A stretch of 12,858 nt of DNA, taken from Clostridia bacterium (GTDB lineage Bacteria; Bacillota_A; Clostridia; Christensenellales; Aristaeellaceae). Below are positions 1 through 6,379 of this stretch, one piece after another; the first letter of the stretch is position 1; every line of letters starts with the position of its first letter. Below the pieces are notes generated by a model. The model did not search any database. It was not told the origin of the DNA and saw only the letters and a program-made list of their open reading frames with translations. The stretch covers positions 1 through 12,858 of the forward strand of contig JAFQOY010000191.1 of assembly GCA_017412025.1 (NCBI GenBank), written 5' to 3'. Both the position numbers and the translations under genes were made by a program.

Positions 1-2
1 AC

Positions 3-74
3 GGAAAACTGCAGGGCCGGATCCTGACGGGCATAACCGGCAGGAGCGAACCGGCGCGCGGAAAAGCGATGTGA
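3..74 (+). CDS. Possible C-terminal end of an upstream gene (partial)
   Basis: The frame entering from the left edge stays open for 23 codons and ends at TGA 72-74, with the stop just touching the ribosome binding site of the next gene, as expected inside an operon. The encoded tail contains KLQGRILTG, which faintly resembles the ELKGRIAV stretch near the C-terminus of the Hsp70-like protein at 1349-3331. If that resemblance is real, a paralogous ATPase gene could lie to the left, but the fragment is too short to assign. Another frame runs through to 91, so the choice of frame rests on the operon-like spacing only. Confidence 0.35.
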   Translation, partial: GKLQGRILTGITGRSEPARGKAM

Positions 75-87
75 AGGAGGAAAGACG

Positions 88-636
88 ATGAGCAGCTACG
101 AAATGATGGACGAAAACGAGATGCCGGAAAACAGCGAGATGCCGGAAAACAACGAAATGATGGAAAACAACGAAATGATGGAAAACAACGAAGCGGCCGG
201 CCAGGAGCAGCGCGGCGAGGCGATGGGGTACAGCGCATACGGCGAGAGGCCCCGTTACTCCTACGCCCCGTACAGCGATGGATGGGAGGGGCGCAGCCGC
301 AGAGAAGGCGGGGAGGCGCCCAACCGCTGGCGCAGAGAAGTCAGGGAGGCGGCCACCCGCGAGTACTATACCCGGACCCGGAACGGACACAAGGAAGTGC
401 TCGAGCGCGCGAAGTTCGGCCTTGAGCCGATCCCGAAGGAGGTCATGGGCGGACGTGCCGAGACCGGAGCGGAACAGCGGAAAGAGGCGGCCGAGGGCGG
501 CGAGGCGATGGGCTATTCCTCTGGGTACTGGAAGCATGAACTGGAATGTGCGATAGCAAACGGCAATGAAATCGCAGCCAAGAATGCGAAAAAGAATTAC
601 GCGAGTGCGCTGGTGCGCGAGGGCAAGTACAAATAA
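88..636 (+). CDS. Small acidic mosaic protein, EAMGYS family, copy 1
   Basis: This 182-residue protein has no function I recognise. AAGGAGG at 74-80 sits 7 nt before the ATG. Residues 5-34 are a low-complexity acidic run built from a six-residue repeat of the EMMENN type. A first GEAMGYS box (residues 43-49) is followed by an aromatic, arginine-rich stretch with YSY, APYS and RWRREVRE. A second GEAMGYS box (138-144) begins a C-terminal module of about 45 residues with YWKHE, GNEIA, AK and ALVREGKYK, which recurs in the genes at 677 and 1101. There is no signal peptide or membrane segment. The copy is much longer than its relatives, apparently because it carries two modules and the repeat. It lies upstream of the Hsp70-like and HerA-like genes on the same strand, so it may be an adaptor or client of those ATPases; that is inference. 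Coding is supported by the ribosome binding site and by protein-level conservation of the box in the neighbouring copies. Confidence 0.8.
   Translation: MSSYEMMDENEMPENSEMPENNEMMENNEMMENNEAAGQEQRGEAMGYSAYGERPRYSYAPYSDGWEGRSRREGGEAPNRWRREVREAATREYYTRTRNGHKEVLERAKFGLEPIPKEVMGGRAETGAEQRKEAAEGGEAMGYSSGYWKHELECAIANGNEIAAKNAKKNYASALVREGKYK
100..189 (+). repeat. 18-bp in-frame tandem repeat (five units)
   Basis: Five consecutive 18-bp units encode EMMDEN, EMPENS, EMPENN, EMMENN and EMMENN. The last two units are identical at the nucleotide level and the earlier ones differ by a few bases. Unit length is a multiple of three, so gain or loss of units would change the length of the acidic N-terminus of copy 1 without shifting its frame. 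Confidence 0.9.
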
Positions 637-787
637 GCATGATGCAGCATGAAAGCCCACTGAAAGGAGGATGCACATGAGCTACGAACTGGAAAACGTG
701 GACGAGGAAATGCTGGAGCAGGAAGAAGCCGCCGAGCAGACGGAGCAGAATGAAGCATCCGAGAGCAGCGAAGCGATGGGTTACTCC
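607..787 (+). repeat. Direct repeat, left copy (424-bp offset)
   Basis: This stretch aligns without gaps to 1031-1211 at a constant offset of 424 bp. It runs from the last codons of copy 1 (ALVREG), through the shared post-stop sequence TAAGCATGATGC and the ribosome binding site, into the first 37 codons of copy 2, including MSYELEN and the EAMGYS box. Because the similarity crosses gene ends and untranslated sequence, it reflects duplication of DNA and not only selection on protein. Confidence 0.85.
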
Positions 788-955
788 CCTGAATTCTATA
801 AGCACCAATACAAATCAGCAATGAAGGAAGGGGTTGAACCGGAGGAAAGGAAGTACTATGAGGACTCGGCGGTCAGGGCATTAAGAGCCGGCGAAAGGGT
901 CGCATATAACATCATGATACTGAGTCTGGTGAGTGCCATCCATAACAGGCGGTAG
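677..955 (+). CDS. Small acidic protein, EAMGYS family, copy 2 (divergent tail)
   Basis: The start is ATG 677, not ATG 671: AGGAGG at 665-670 abuts 671 but is 6 nt from 677, and 677 is where the copy at 1101 also begins (MSYELEN). The 92-residue product has an acidic N-terminus nearly identical to copy 3, an SEAMGYS box at residues 31-37, then FYKHQYKSAMKEG. An insertion (EPEERKYYEDSAVR) precedes GERVAYN, the equivalent of GNRIAYD in copy 3. From there the tail leaves the family pattern, reading IMILSLVSAIHNRR before TAG 953-955. Aligned DNA in this stretch is 2 nt longer than in copy 3, so a frameshift is likely. Codon use is richer in A/T than in the large genes nearby. It may be a decaying paralog or a functional variant with a new tail. 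Function is unknown. Confidence 0.65.
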   Translation: MSYELENVDEEMLEQEEAAEQTEQNEASESSEAMGYSPEFYKHQYKSAMKEGVEPEERKYYEDSAVRALRAGERVAYNIMILSLVSAIHNRR

Positions 956-1060
956 CCTCGAAGATCAAATGACGGAGAAAGAGAAGCCAGTGATCAGGCG
1001 GACAAATATGCACTGAGGAACGAGACAAATGCGCTGGTGCGCGAGGGCGAGTACAAATAA
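956..1060 (+). pseudogene. Vestige of EAMGYS-family gene ends after copy 2
   Basis: No complete gene fits here, but two fossils are visible. First, continuing the frame of copy 2 past TAG 953-955, the reading stays open to TAA 1058-1060 and ends ADKYALRNETNALVREGEYK, close to the copy 1 ending AAKNAKKNYASALVREGKYK. Second, 957-1000 resembles 1319-1361, the end of copy 3 plus the start of the Hsp70-like gene: CGAAGATCA, then ACGGAG, then GATCAGGC in the same order. The interval therefore looks like a patchwork left by recombination between family members. One amber codon separates copy 2 from the longer tail. Confidence 0.6.
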
Positions 1061-1211
1061 GCATGATGCGGCGTGAACGCACGCGGAAAGGAAGGAACAC
1101 ATGAGCTACGAACTGGAAAACATGGACGAGGAAATGCTGGAGCAGGAAGAAAACGCCGAGCAGATGGAGCAGAAAGAGGCGGCCGAGGGCGGCGAGGCGA
1201 TGGGCTACTCC
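1031..1211 (+). repeat. Direct repeat, right copy (424-bp offset)
   Basis: This is the partner of 607-787. It includes the ALVREGEYK tail remnant, the same TAAGCATGATGC after the stop, the ribosome binding site, and the first 37 codons of copy 3. Substitutions are scattered and there are no gaps. Confidence 0.85.
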
Positions 1212-1334
1212 TCCGACTACTACAAGAACGAGATGGCCAAGGCGCTGGAAAGCGGCAACAGGATCGCGTATGACTACGCGAAAAGGGACTGGGCGAGGGC
1301 CAAGGCGAGAGAAGAAACCTCGAAGATCAGGTAA
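1101..1334 (+). CDS. Small acidic protein, EAMGYS family, copy 3
   Basis: A GGAAGG ribosome binding site precedes ATG 1101. The 77-residue product is the cleanest short member of the family. It has an acidic N-terminus rich in E, M and Q (MSYELENMDEEMLEQEE), a GEAMGYS box at residues 31-37, YYKNEMAKALESGN, then IAYDYAKRDWARAKAREE and a basic end. The DNA around the box (1173 onward) is nearly identical over about 40 nt to 481 onward in copy 1. The second half is predicted helical and amphipathic by eye. It has no signal peptide, cysteines or catalytic motif. Its stop lies 14 nt before the Hsp70-like gene, which argues for co-expression. A small adaptor, client or regulatory subunit of the ATPases is possible, but I cannot assign a function. 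Confidence 0.75.
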   Translation: MSYELENMDEEMLEQEENAEQMEQKEAAEGGEAMGYSSDYYKNEMAKALESGNRIAYDYAKRDWARAKAREETSKIR

Positions 1335-1348
1335 CGGAGGACGGGAAG

Positions 1349-3331
1349 ATGGGCGATCAGGCATATCAATACCAGCTGAAGCTCGCGATCGACTACGGCA
1401 GCACGAACACGGTGATGGCGTTTTACGTCTATGAGCGCGACGGGGAAAACGGCTTTGTCAAATCCGCCAAGCTGATGCCGGAGGAGAACGTCAAGCGCAT
1501 TCCCTCGATCATGGTGCTCAAGGCGGACAACCCGTACTGCGAGGCCGTGCAGGCGGACGCATACGGGCAGGAAGCGGAAAACATCGTCAAAAACAGCAAC
1601 GAGAAGCCGGTCGTCTGCGACAACTTCAAGCAGAAGCTGTACACGGCGGAATCGGGCAGCGCGGAATACGCGAAGGGCGTGGAGCTGACGACGAAGTTCT
1701 TCGAGCATCTGCGCAAGGTCTACCTCAAGTCGATCTACAACATGCTGCCCCAGTACGTGCGCGACAGCCTGCAGGTGATCGTGTACCTCTCCACGCCCGT
1801 GCGCGGCAACCTGACGCACCGCACGCTGATGAAGAAGATCGCGCAGGACGCGGGCTTTACCGCGCAGAACGGCGTGACCGAGATCTGCACCGACTACAAC
1901 GAGGCGCAGTGCGTGGTGCGCTACGCGATGGAGCACGCGCAGGATGAAATGAAGGACATGCTCGTTAAGGCGGGCACGCCGCAGGGCGCGCTGCTGATGT
2001 TCGTGGACGTGGGCGGCAGCACGATGGATATCAGCCTGGAGCGGCTGACCATCTCCACGGACGGCAGGGAGAAGATGGATCCGCTCGGCGAATGGCCGGA
2101 CGCGGACGTCGCCTATCCGCTGGGCGGCTGCCTGGTGGACGCGGCGATCAAGGAGTATCTGATCGCACAGGGCTTTGCGGAGGAGGCGTATACGCGCGAA
2201 AAATGGGAGACCGCCGACGGCAAGTACCGCTTCCGCGTCTTCAAGGAGGAGAACAACCGCAAGCTCAGCGAGGGCGGCGTGATCGACAAGCTGGGCATGC
2301 TCGGCTCGGTCTGCTTTGACTATACGGAGGGCGTCGTCCCCAGCGTCAACTACAATAAGGCGGCCTCCGGCAAGATCGACAGGCAGATCTTTGAAGAGAA
2401 GATCTGCAGGGAATACGTCGAGCAGATGCATGCCGCCATCGGAAAGCTCTTTGCCGCGCAGCGCCATGTGGAGGGCATGCCGCAGGTGAAGCCTGCGGAC
2501 GTGGACGCGGTGTTCCTCGCCGGCGACGGCAGCCGCCTGTTCGTCATCGAGGAGGCGCTGCGCAGCGAGCGGATGGGCCTCAAGCAGATCCGCGAAAAGC
2601 CGGAGCGCCTGTTCAACCGCTGGGAGAATCCTTCGCTGTGCTGCGCGCTGGGCGCGCTGGCGGAGACGAAGAACGTGGCGATGCCCAGCTACGCGGCCAA
2701 CCAGTATATGGTGGAGATCGGCGTGTACGATCTGTCGGACTCGCTGGCGTTTGACTATATCAGGAAGCATCCGGATCTGCTCGACCCGGAAAAGCCCGGC
2801 TTTACGCTGGGCGGCAAGGAATTCACGTATCAGCGCCTCTTCGGCAGCGGCGTGAAGGTGGCGGATAAATTCGCGATGCTGCCCCAGCGGGCGTCGGGCG
2901 TTGACTGCAAGGAATATGTGGATCGCTGCCAGAGCAGCCTGATGCTGAGCGTGCACCTGTACCGGGTGAATGAGCAGGGCGAGATGAAGCTGCTGGGCGC
3001 GCCGTATGTGCATACGCTGAACCGCAAATTTTCGGACGCGCTGATCAACTTTCTCAAGCTCGTTCAGGAGACCGCGTTTCTGCTTCCCGCCAATCTGCTC
3101 GCCATGCTGGTAGACAAGGTGCTCAGCCTGATCGGAATCGAAACCCATATTGAAAAGGCGGTTGACAAGTATTCAAGGGCGAGGTATACGACGCTGCTGA
3201 CCAAGGGCATGCTGGAGGCCGAACTGAGCTACGACCTGACGCTGACGGAAAAGAACGAGCTGAAGGGCAGGATTGCGGTCACCAGCCGGTTCTTTAAGCT
3301 CAGCGAGGACACGTTTGAAATCGCATTCTGA
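1349..3331 (+). CDS. Hsp70/actin-superfamily ATPase with non-canonical C-terminus
   Basis: GGAGG at 1336-1340 sets the start at ATG 1349. The 660-residue product carries the three nucleotide-binding signatures of the Hsp70/actin fold: phosphate 1 at D15 (DYGSTNT), phosphate 2 at D220 (DVGGST) and the adenosine motif AGDGSR at 391-396. The ATPase domain spans about residues 1-440. After it there is no DnaK-type linker (DVLLLDV) and no recognisable peptide-binding domain. Instead about 210 residues follow with mixed beta character, a hydrophobic amphipathic stretch at 577-598 (FLLPANLLAMLVDK), and a beta-rich end (AELSYDLTLTEKNELKGR). No J-protein or nucleotide exchange factor is encoded nearby. 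It is therefore a dedicated Hsp70-like ATPase and not the housekeeping DnaK. The HerA-like gene begins 28 nt downstream, so the two probably work together. What it binds is unknown; the small acidic proteins encoded just upstream are the obvious candidates. Confidence 0.88.
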   Translation: MGDQAYQYQLKLAIDYGSTNTVMAFYVYERDGENGFVKSAKLMPEENVKRIPSIMVLKADNPYCEAVQADAYGQEAENIVKNSNEKPVVCDNFKQKLYTAESGSAEYAKGVELTTKFFEHLRKVYLKSIYNMLPQYVRDSLQVIVYLSTPVRGNLTHRTLMKKIAQDAGFTAQNGVTEICTDYNEAQCVVRYAMEHAQDEMKDMLVKAGTPQGALLMFVDVGGSTMDISLERLTISTDGREKMDPLGEWPDADVAYPLGGCLVDAAIKEYLIAQGFAEEAYTREKWETADGKYRFRVFKEENNRKLSEGGVIDKLGMLGSVCFDYTEGVVPSVNYNKAASGKIDRQIFEEKICREYVEQMHAAIGKLFAAQRHVEGMPQVKPADVDAVFLAGDGSRLFVIEEALRSERMGLKQIREKPERLFNRWENPSLCCALGALAETKNVAMPSYAANQYMVEIGVYDLSDSLAFDYIRKHPDLLDPEKPGFTLGGKEFTYQRLFGSGVKVADKFAMLPQRASGVDCKEYVDRCQSSLMLSVHLYRVNEQGEMKLLGAPYVHTLNRKFSDALINFLKLVQETAFLLPANLLAMLVDKVLSLIGIETHIEKAVDKYSRARYTTLLTKGMLEAELSYDLTLTEKNELKGRIAVTSRFFKLSEDTFEIAF

Positions 3332-3359
3332 CGGCGCATGGGATACAGGAGGTAAGCAT

Positions 3360-6044
3360 ATGCAACTGACTTTTAGAAGCAAGCTGATGCAGGCGCGGGA
3401 GGAAGCCTACAAGCGCCAGCACCCGGAAGCGGAGCTGCCCGAGAGCTTCTTCCGCGACCTGATGGACGACCAGCTGGGCCGCGGCTATCTGGCGGCGATG
3501 CCGCCGGCCGATCAGTGGATGCTGGAAAAGTGCGGCCTGCGGGGCGATTTCGGCTGGCTGCGCTTTACCCGCCTGCCCATCACCCCGGGCAAGGAGGAGG
3601 AAAACACCCTGCTGGAGAGCTGGCAGAGCGTGCTGAGCGCCTGCCACACGATGGGGCTGAGCCTGGCGTTCGTGCTCCTTCGCCGCAAGGGCGAGACGGA
3701 GGTGTACATCGGCGCGCGCGCGAAGGGCGGCGAGACGGCGTATGCCCGCGAGAAGCTCGGCCAGTGCATGGCGATTCACATGCCGGGCGCGGAGCTGCAG
3801 CCGCCGGATGAAAGCGCGCACCTGGAGGAGACGCTTGAAAACTACACGCACTGCGGCGTGATGACGGGCATCCCGTCGCTGCGCAGCGACAGGAGCGGCG
3901 TGACGCTGCAGACGCTTGACAAGCTCGCCCGCGGCATCCGCGTGAACAAGAAGGAAAAGACCTACGCGCTGGTGATCCTGGCGGATGCGGTCGGCGACAG
4001 GGAGACCACGCAGCTGCAGCAGCGCTTCCTGAACCTCAAGAGCGAGATCCATCAGTTCATCGGCTATTCCGCGCAGGAGAGCTTCAACGAGGGCGCGAGC
4101 AGGAATACCAACATCGGCACGGGCATGGGCGCGGACCGCGGCAGCGGCAGCCTGATGGACGGCGTGCAGGACGGCCTGTCCCTGGGCGGCATCCTGGAGG
4201 CGCTCGCCATGAGCCTGATGGTCACCGGCAATCCGGTCGGCGCGGCGGGCGCGGGCACGCTCTCCTTCCTGCTGGCGCGGGTCAACCTGCACGGCAACAT
4301 CTCGGGCGGAAAGAGCTTCGGCACGAGCACGGGCGTCACGCGCGAATTCCGCGACTTTACGGCCAAGTACTGCGAGGACCTGGTCGACCGCAACATCGCC
4401 CGCCTGGAGCGCGGACGCAACCTCGGCTTCTGGCAGACGGGCGTGTACGTGCTCACGGAGGACGACGTGACGACCGATTCCGTGCTGGGCATGCTGCGCT
4501 CGGTGTACTCCGGCAAGGAATCGTTCGTGGAGCCGCTGCGCGCGATCAACGCGGGCCGCTGCGAGGCCGTGGCCGATTACATCGGCCGGCTGCAGATGCT
4601 GCCGCTGCCGGGCAGCGCGCAGGACAAGAAGGCCATCGGCGAGGAGCTGGGCCTTGGCGGAAACAGCTGGCACGTGCTGGGACGGATGTATGAATACTTC
4701 ACCACCGCGCTGACGACGGAGGAGCTCTCCATCGCCTCGAGCCTGCCCCGGCGCGAGGTGCCGGGCCTGCGCATGGTGCGCTGCGGCGTGCAGTTCGCCA
4801 ACAACACCGGCGAAAAGGCGAAGAACGGCGTGGAGCTGGGGCGTCTGGTGGATATGGGCGTCAGGCAGGAGGCGAAATACGCCATCAATCCGGACGCGAT
4901 GGTGCGCCATATTCTGGTGGGCGGCATTACCGGCTCCGGCAAGACGACGACCTGCAAGAAGATCATCAAGGGCGTGCGCAGCCGCGGGATTCCGGTGATG
5001 ATCATCGAGCCGGCGAAGGACGACTACGTCCGCTGGGCGATCGAGCAGAACCGCAGCCTGCCCGAGGAGGAGCGCTACACGATCATCATGCCGGGCGTGA
5101 AGAGCATCGAGGGCGTCAGGCCGCGCGGGCTGCAGCTCAACCTCTTCCAGCCCGCCGCGCACGGGGACGCGCCCGTGAGCATCGTGCAGCACACGGAGAT
5201 GGCGGCGACGCTGCTGAACGCCTGCCTGCCCAGCGAAGAGGTGATCCCGATCCTGATCGAGGAGGCCGTGCACGAATGCATGGACAAGGCCGCGCAGGAA
5301 GAGGACGTCGACCTGACGCAGACGGACAACCCGCAGATGACGCTCTATCCGGTGATCCGCGACCTGATCGCCGCGGGCGAGGAGATCGTCGACGCCAAGA
5401 CGTATGAAAAGCGCACGAAGGAGAACTTTAAGGAGATCCTGCTCACGCGGTTCAAGTACCTGCAGCGCGGCACGCGCGGACAGATTCTCGACTGCCCGGT
5501 GTCGACCGATTTTGAGACGCTGTTCAGCCGTCCGGTGGTCATCAACCTCAGCCGCCTCTCCGGCAGCAAGGACAAGAGCCTGGTGATGTCCCTGATCCTG
5601 CTGGCGCTCAAGGAATACCGCGCCTCCCGCTACGAGCATGACGAGGCGTACCGCGAGGAATGCCGCAAAAACAGGCTGATGCACCTGCTGGTGCTGGAGG
5701 AGGCGCACAGCGTGCTGACGAGGCCCGAGGAGGGCACGGACAGCGGCAACCCGCAGAAGGCGGCGGCCGAGCTGTTTGGCGACATGCTCTCCGAAATCCG
5801 CAGCTACGGCCAGGGCATGATGCTGGTGGATCAGGTGCCGACCCGCCTGATCGACGACGCGGTGAAGAACACGAACTACAAGATCGCGCACCGCATGGTC
5901 GCCCGCGACGACGTTGAGCTGATGGGCTCCGCGATGATGCTCCGCCCCGACCAGAGGAGCATCATTCCCTCGCTTGAGGTGGGCAACGCCATCATCTGCG
6001 GCGACATGGACGATGCGGCCTCCTGGATCAAGGTGGAACGCTGA
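3360..6044 (+). CDS. HerA/VirB4-like P-loop ATPase
   Basis: AGGAGG at 3348-3353 supports ATG 3360; an in-frame ATG at 3273 lies inside the Hsp70-like gene and has no such site. The product is 894 residues. The RecA-type core starts near residue 505, with Walker A GGITGSGKT at 521-529, a strand of the kind seen in the HerA family (RPVVINLSRL, 724-733), Walker B LLVLEEAH ending at E780-E781, a DQ sensor-like pair at 824-825, and NTNYKIAHR with R845 as a candidate arginine finger. These point to the HerA/FtsK superfamily of ring-forming motors, which move DNA or, in VirB4 and EccC types, drive protein export. The first 500 residues are unlike the short HerA barrel. They include a Gly/Ala-rich hydrophobic segment at 276-308 and a Gly/Ser/Thr-rich run just after it, and may act in membrane association or partner binding. 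No nuclease such as NurA, no SIR2 and no conjugation genes are adjacent. It is the last gene of the block, with a terminator about 95 nt downstream. Confidence 0.88.
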   Translation: MQLTFRSKLMQAREEAYKRQHPEAELPESFFRDLMDDQLGRGYLAAMPPADQWMLEKCGLRGDFGWLRFTRLPITPGKEEENTLLESWQSVLSACHTMGLSLAFVLLRRKGETEVYIGARAKGGETAYAREKLGQCMAIHMPGAELQPPDESAHLEETLENYTHCGVMTGIPSLRSDRSGVTLQTLDKLARGIRVNKKEKTYALVILADAVGDRETTQLQQRFLNLKSEIHQFIGYSAQESFNEGASRNTNIGTGMGADRGSGSLMDGVQDGLSLGGILEALAMSLMVTGNPVGAAGAGTLSFLLARVNLHGNISGGKSFGTSTGVTREFRDFTAKYCEDLVDRNIARLERGRNLGFWQTGVYVLTEDDVTTDSVLGMLRSVYSGKESFVEPLRAINAGRCEAVADYIGRLQMLPLPGSAQDKKAIGEELGLGGNSWHVLGRMYEYFTTALTTEELSIASSLPRREVPGLRMVRCGVQFANNTGEKAKNGVELGRLVDMGVRQEAKYAINPDAMVRHILVGGITGSGKTTTCKKIIKGVRSRGIPVMIIEPAKDDYVRWAIEQNRSLPEEERYTIIMPGVKSIEGVRPRGLQLNLFQPAAHGDAPVSIVQHTEMAATLLNACLPSEEVIPILIEEAVHECMDKAAQEEDVDLTQTDNPQMTLYPVIRDLIAAGEEIVDAKTYEKRTKENFKEILLTRFKYLQRGTRGQILDCPVSTDFETLFSRPVVINLSRLSGSKDKSLVMSLILLALKEYRASRYEHDEAYREECRKNRLMHLLVLEEAHSVLTRPEEGTDSGNPQKAAAELFGDMLSEIRSYGQGMMLVDQVPTRLIDDAVKNTNYKIAHRMVARDDVELMGSAMMLRPDQRSIIPSLEVGNAIICGDMDDAASWIKVER

Positions 6045-6057
6045 ACACGGCCTGGTG

Positions 6058-6080
6058 GGCGGGGGAACCTTTCCCCCGCC
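6058..6080 (+). other. GC-rich perfect hairpin after the ATPase gene
   Basis: A perfect 10-bp inverted repeat (GGCGGGGGAA / TTCCCCCGCC) with a 3-nt loop starts 14 nt after the stop codon. No T-run follows, so it is more likely a 3'-end-stabilising structure or part of a composite terminator than an intrinsic terminator by itself. Confidence 0.6.
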
Positions 6081-6138
6081 ACAGCAACCTCCTGCAGATT
6101 TCACTTGAATCCTGCGGATTCCGGTTGTGATACTAATT

Positions 6139-6170
6139 GCGTCCGCCCCGTTTGGGGCGGGCGCATTTTG
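6139..6170 (+). terminator. Rho-independent terminator of the ATPase block
   Basis: An 11-bp stem (6139-6149 with 6154-6164, one G-T pair) closes a GTTT loop and is followed by ATTTTGCTTT. This is a standard intrinsic terminator and ends the + strand block of small proteins and ATPases. The rest of the 6045-6379 gap holds a hairpin, a dispersed palindrome and the promoter of the next gene; I see no gene in it. Confidence 0.85.
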
Positions 6171-6261
6171 CTTTGCAGGAAAGCGCGCAAGCCCCGCCGC
6201 CGCTGATGCGGTTCCCCTGCTCCGGCGCCATTCAGAGAAGGCAGGGGCTGCCTGACACGCC

Positions 6262-6306
6262 AAGGCTCCCCTGAAAGGGGAGCTGGCGCGAAGCGCCTGA
6301 GGGGTT
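6262..6306. repeat. REP-like dispersed palindromic element
   Basis: Two adjoining hairpins, GCTCCCC/GGGGAGC (6265-6283) and GGCGC/GCGCC (6285-6297), are followed by TGAGGGGTT. This layout (AAGGCTCCCC, GGGGAGCTG, a short hairpin, then CTGAGGGGTT) matches my memory of short interspersed repeats common between genes of gut Firmicutes. Repetition elsewhere in this genome cannot be seen in this window. Confidence 0.6.
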
Positions 6307-6318
6307 GAAGCGTGTGAA

Positions 6319-6347
6319 TTGACAGCGCAGGCGCGAAATGCTATCAT
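6319..6347 (+). promoter_or_regulatory. Sigma-A promoter of the glycosyltransferase gene
   Basis: TTGACA (6319-6324) and TATCAT (6342-6347) are separated by 17 nt, near the housekeeping consensus. The start codon lies 33 nt past the -10 box, giving a short leader that contains only the ribosome binding site AAGGAGGG (6365-6372). Confidence 0.8.
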
Positions 6348-6379
6348 GATGGCATCGGGGCGCGAAGGAGGGAACGCAG

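Noticed and set aside
88..1334. YxxxE in the small proteins (YWKHE, YYKNE) as a type VII secretion signal for an EccC-like motor
   Set aside because: The pattern is short, copy 2 lacks it, there is no WXG motif, and no other type VII component is visible. The idea is noted but unsupported.
1274..3148. A 624-codon open frame on the minus strand opposite the Hsp70-like gene
   Set aside because: Same reason: low-complexity translation, no domain, and the opposite strand encodes a recognisable ATPase.
3360..6044. HerA-based anti-phage defence of the SIR2-HerA or DUF4297-HerA type
   Set aside because: No SIR2, nuclease or other effector domain is encoded in the visible part; the partner is an Hsp70-like ATPase instead.
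3300..6347. A 1015-codon open frame on the minus strand opposite the HerA-like gene
   Set aside because: It mirrors the coding frame of a gene with clear motifs; its product is a His/Arg/Ala-rich string without domains, a normal result of GC-rich third positions. No ribosome binding site was seen for it.
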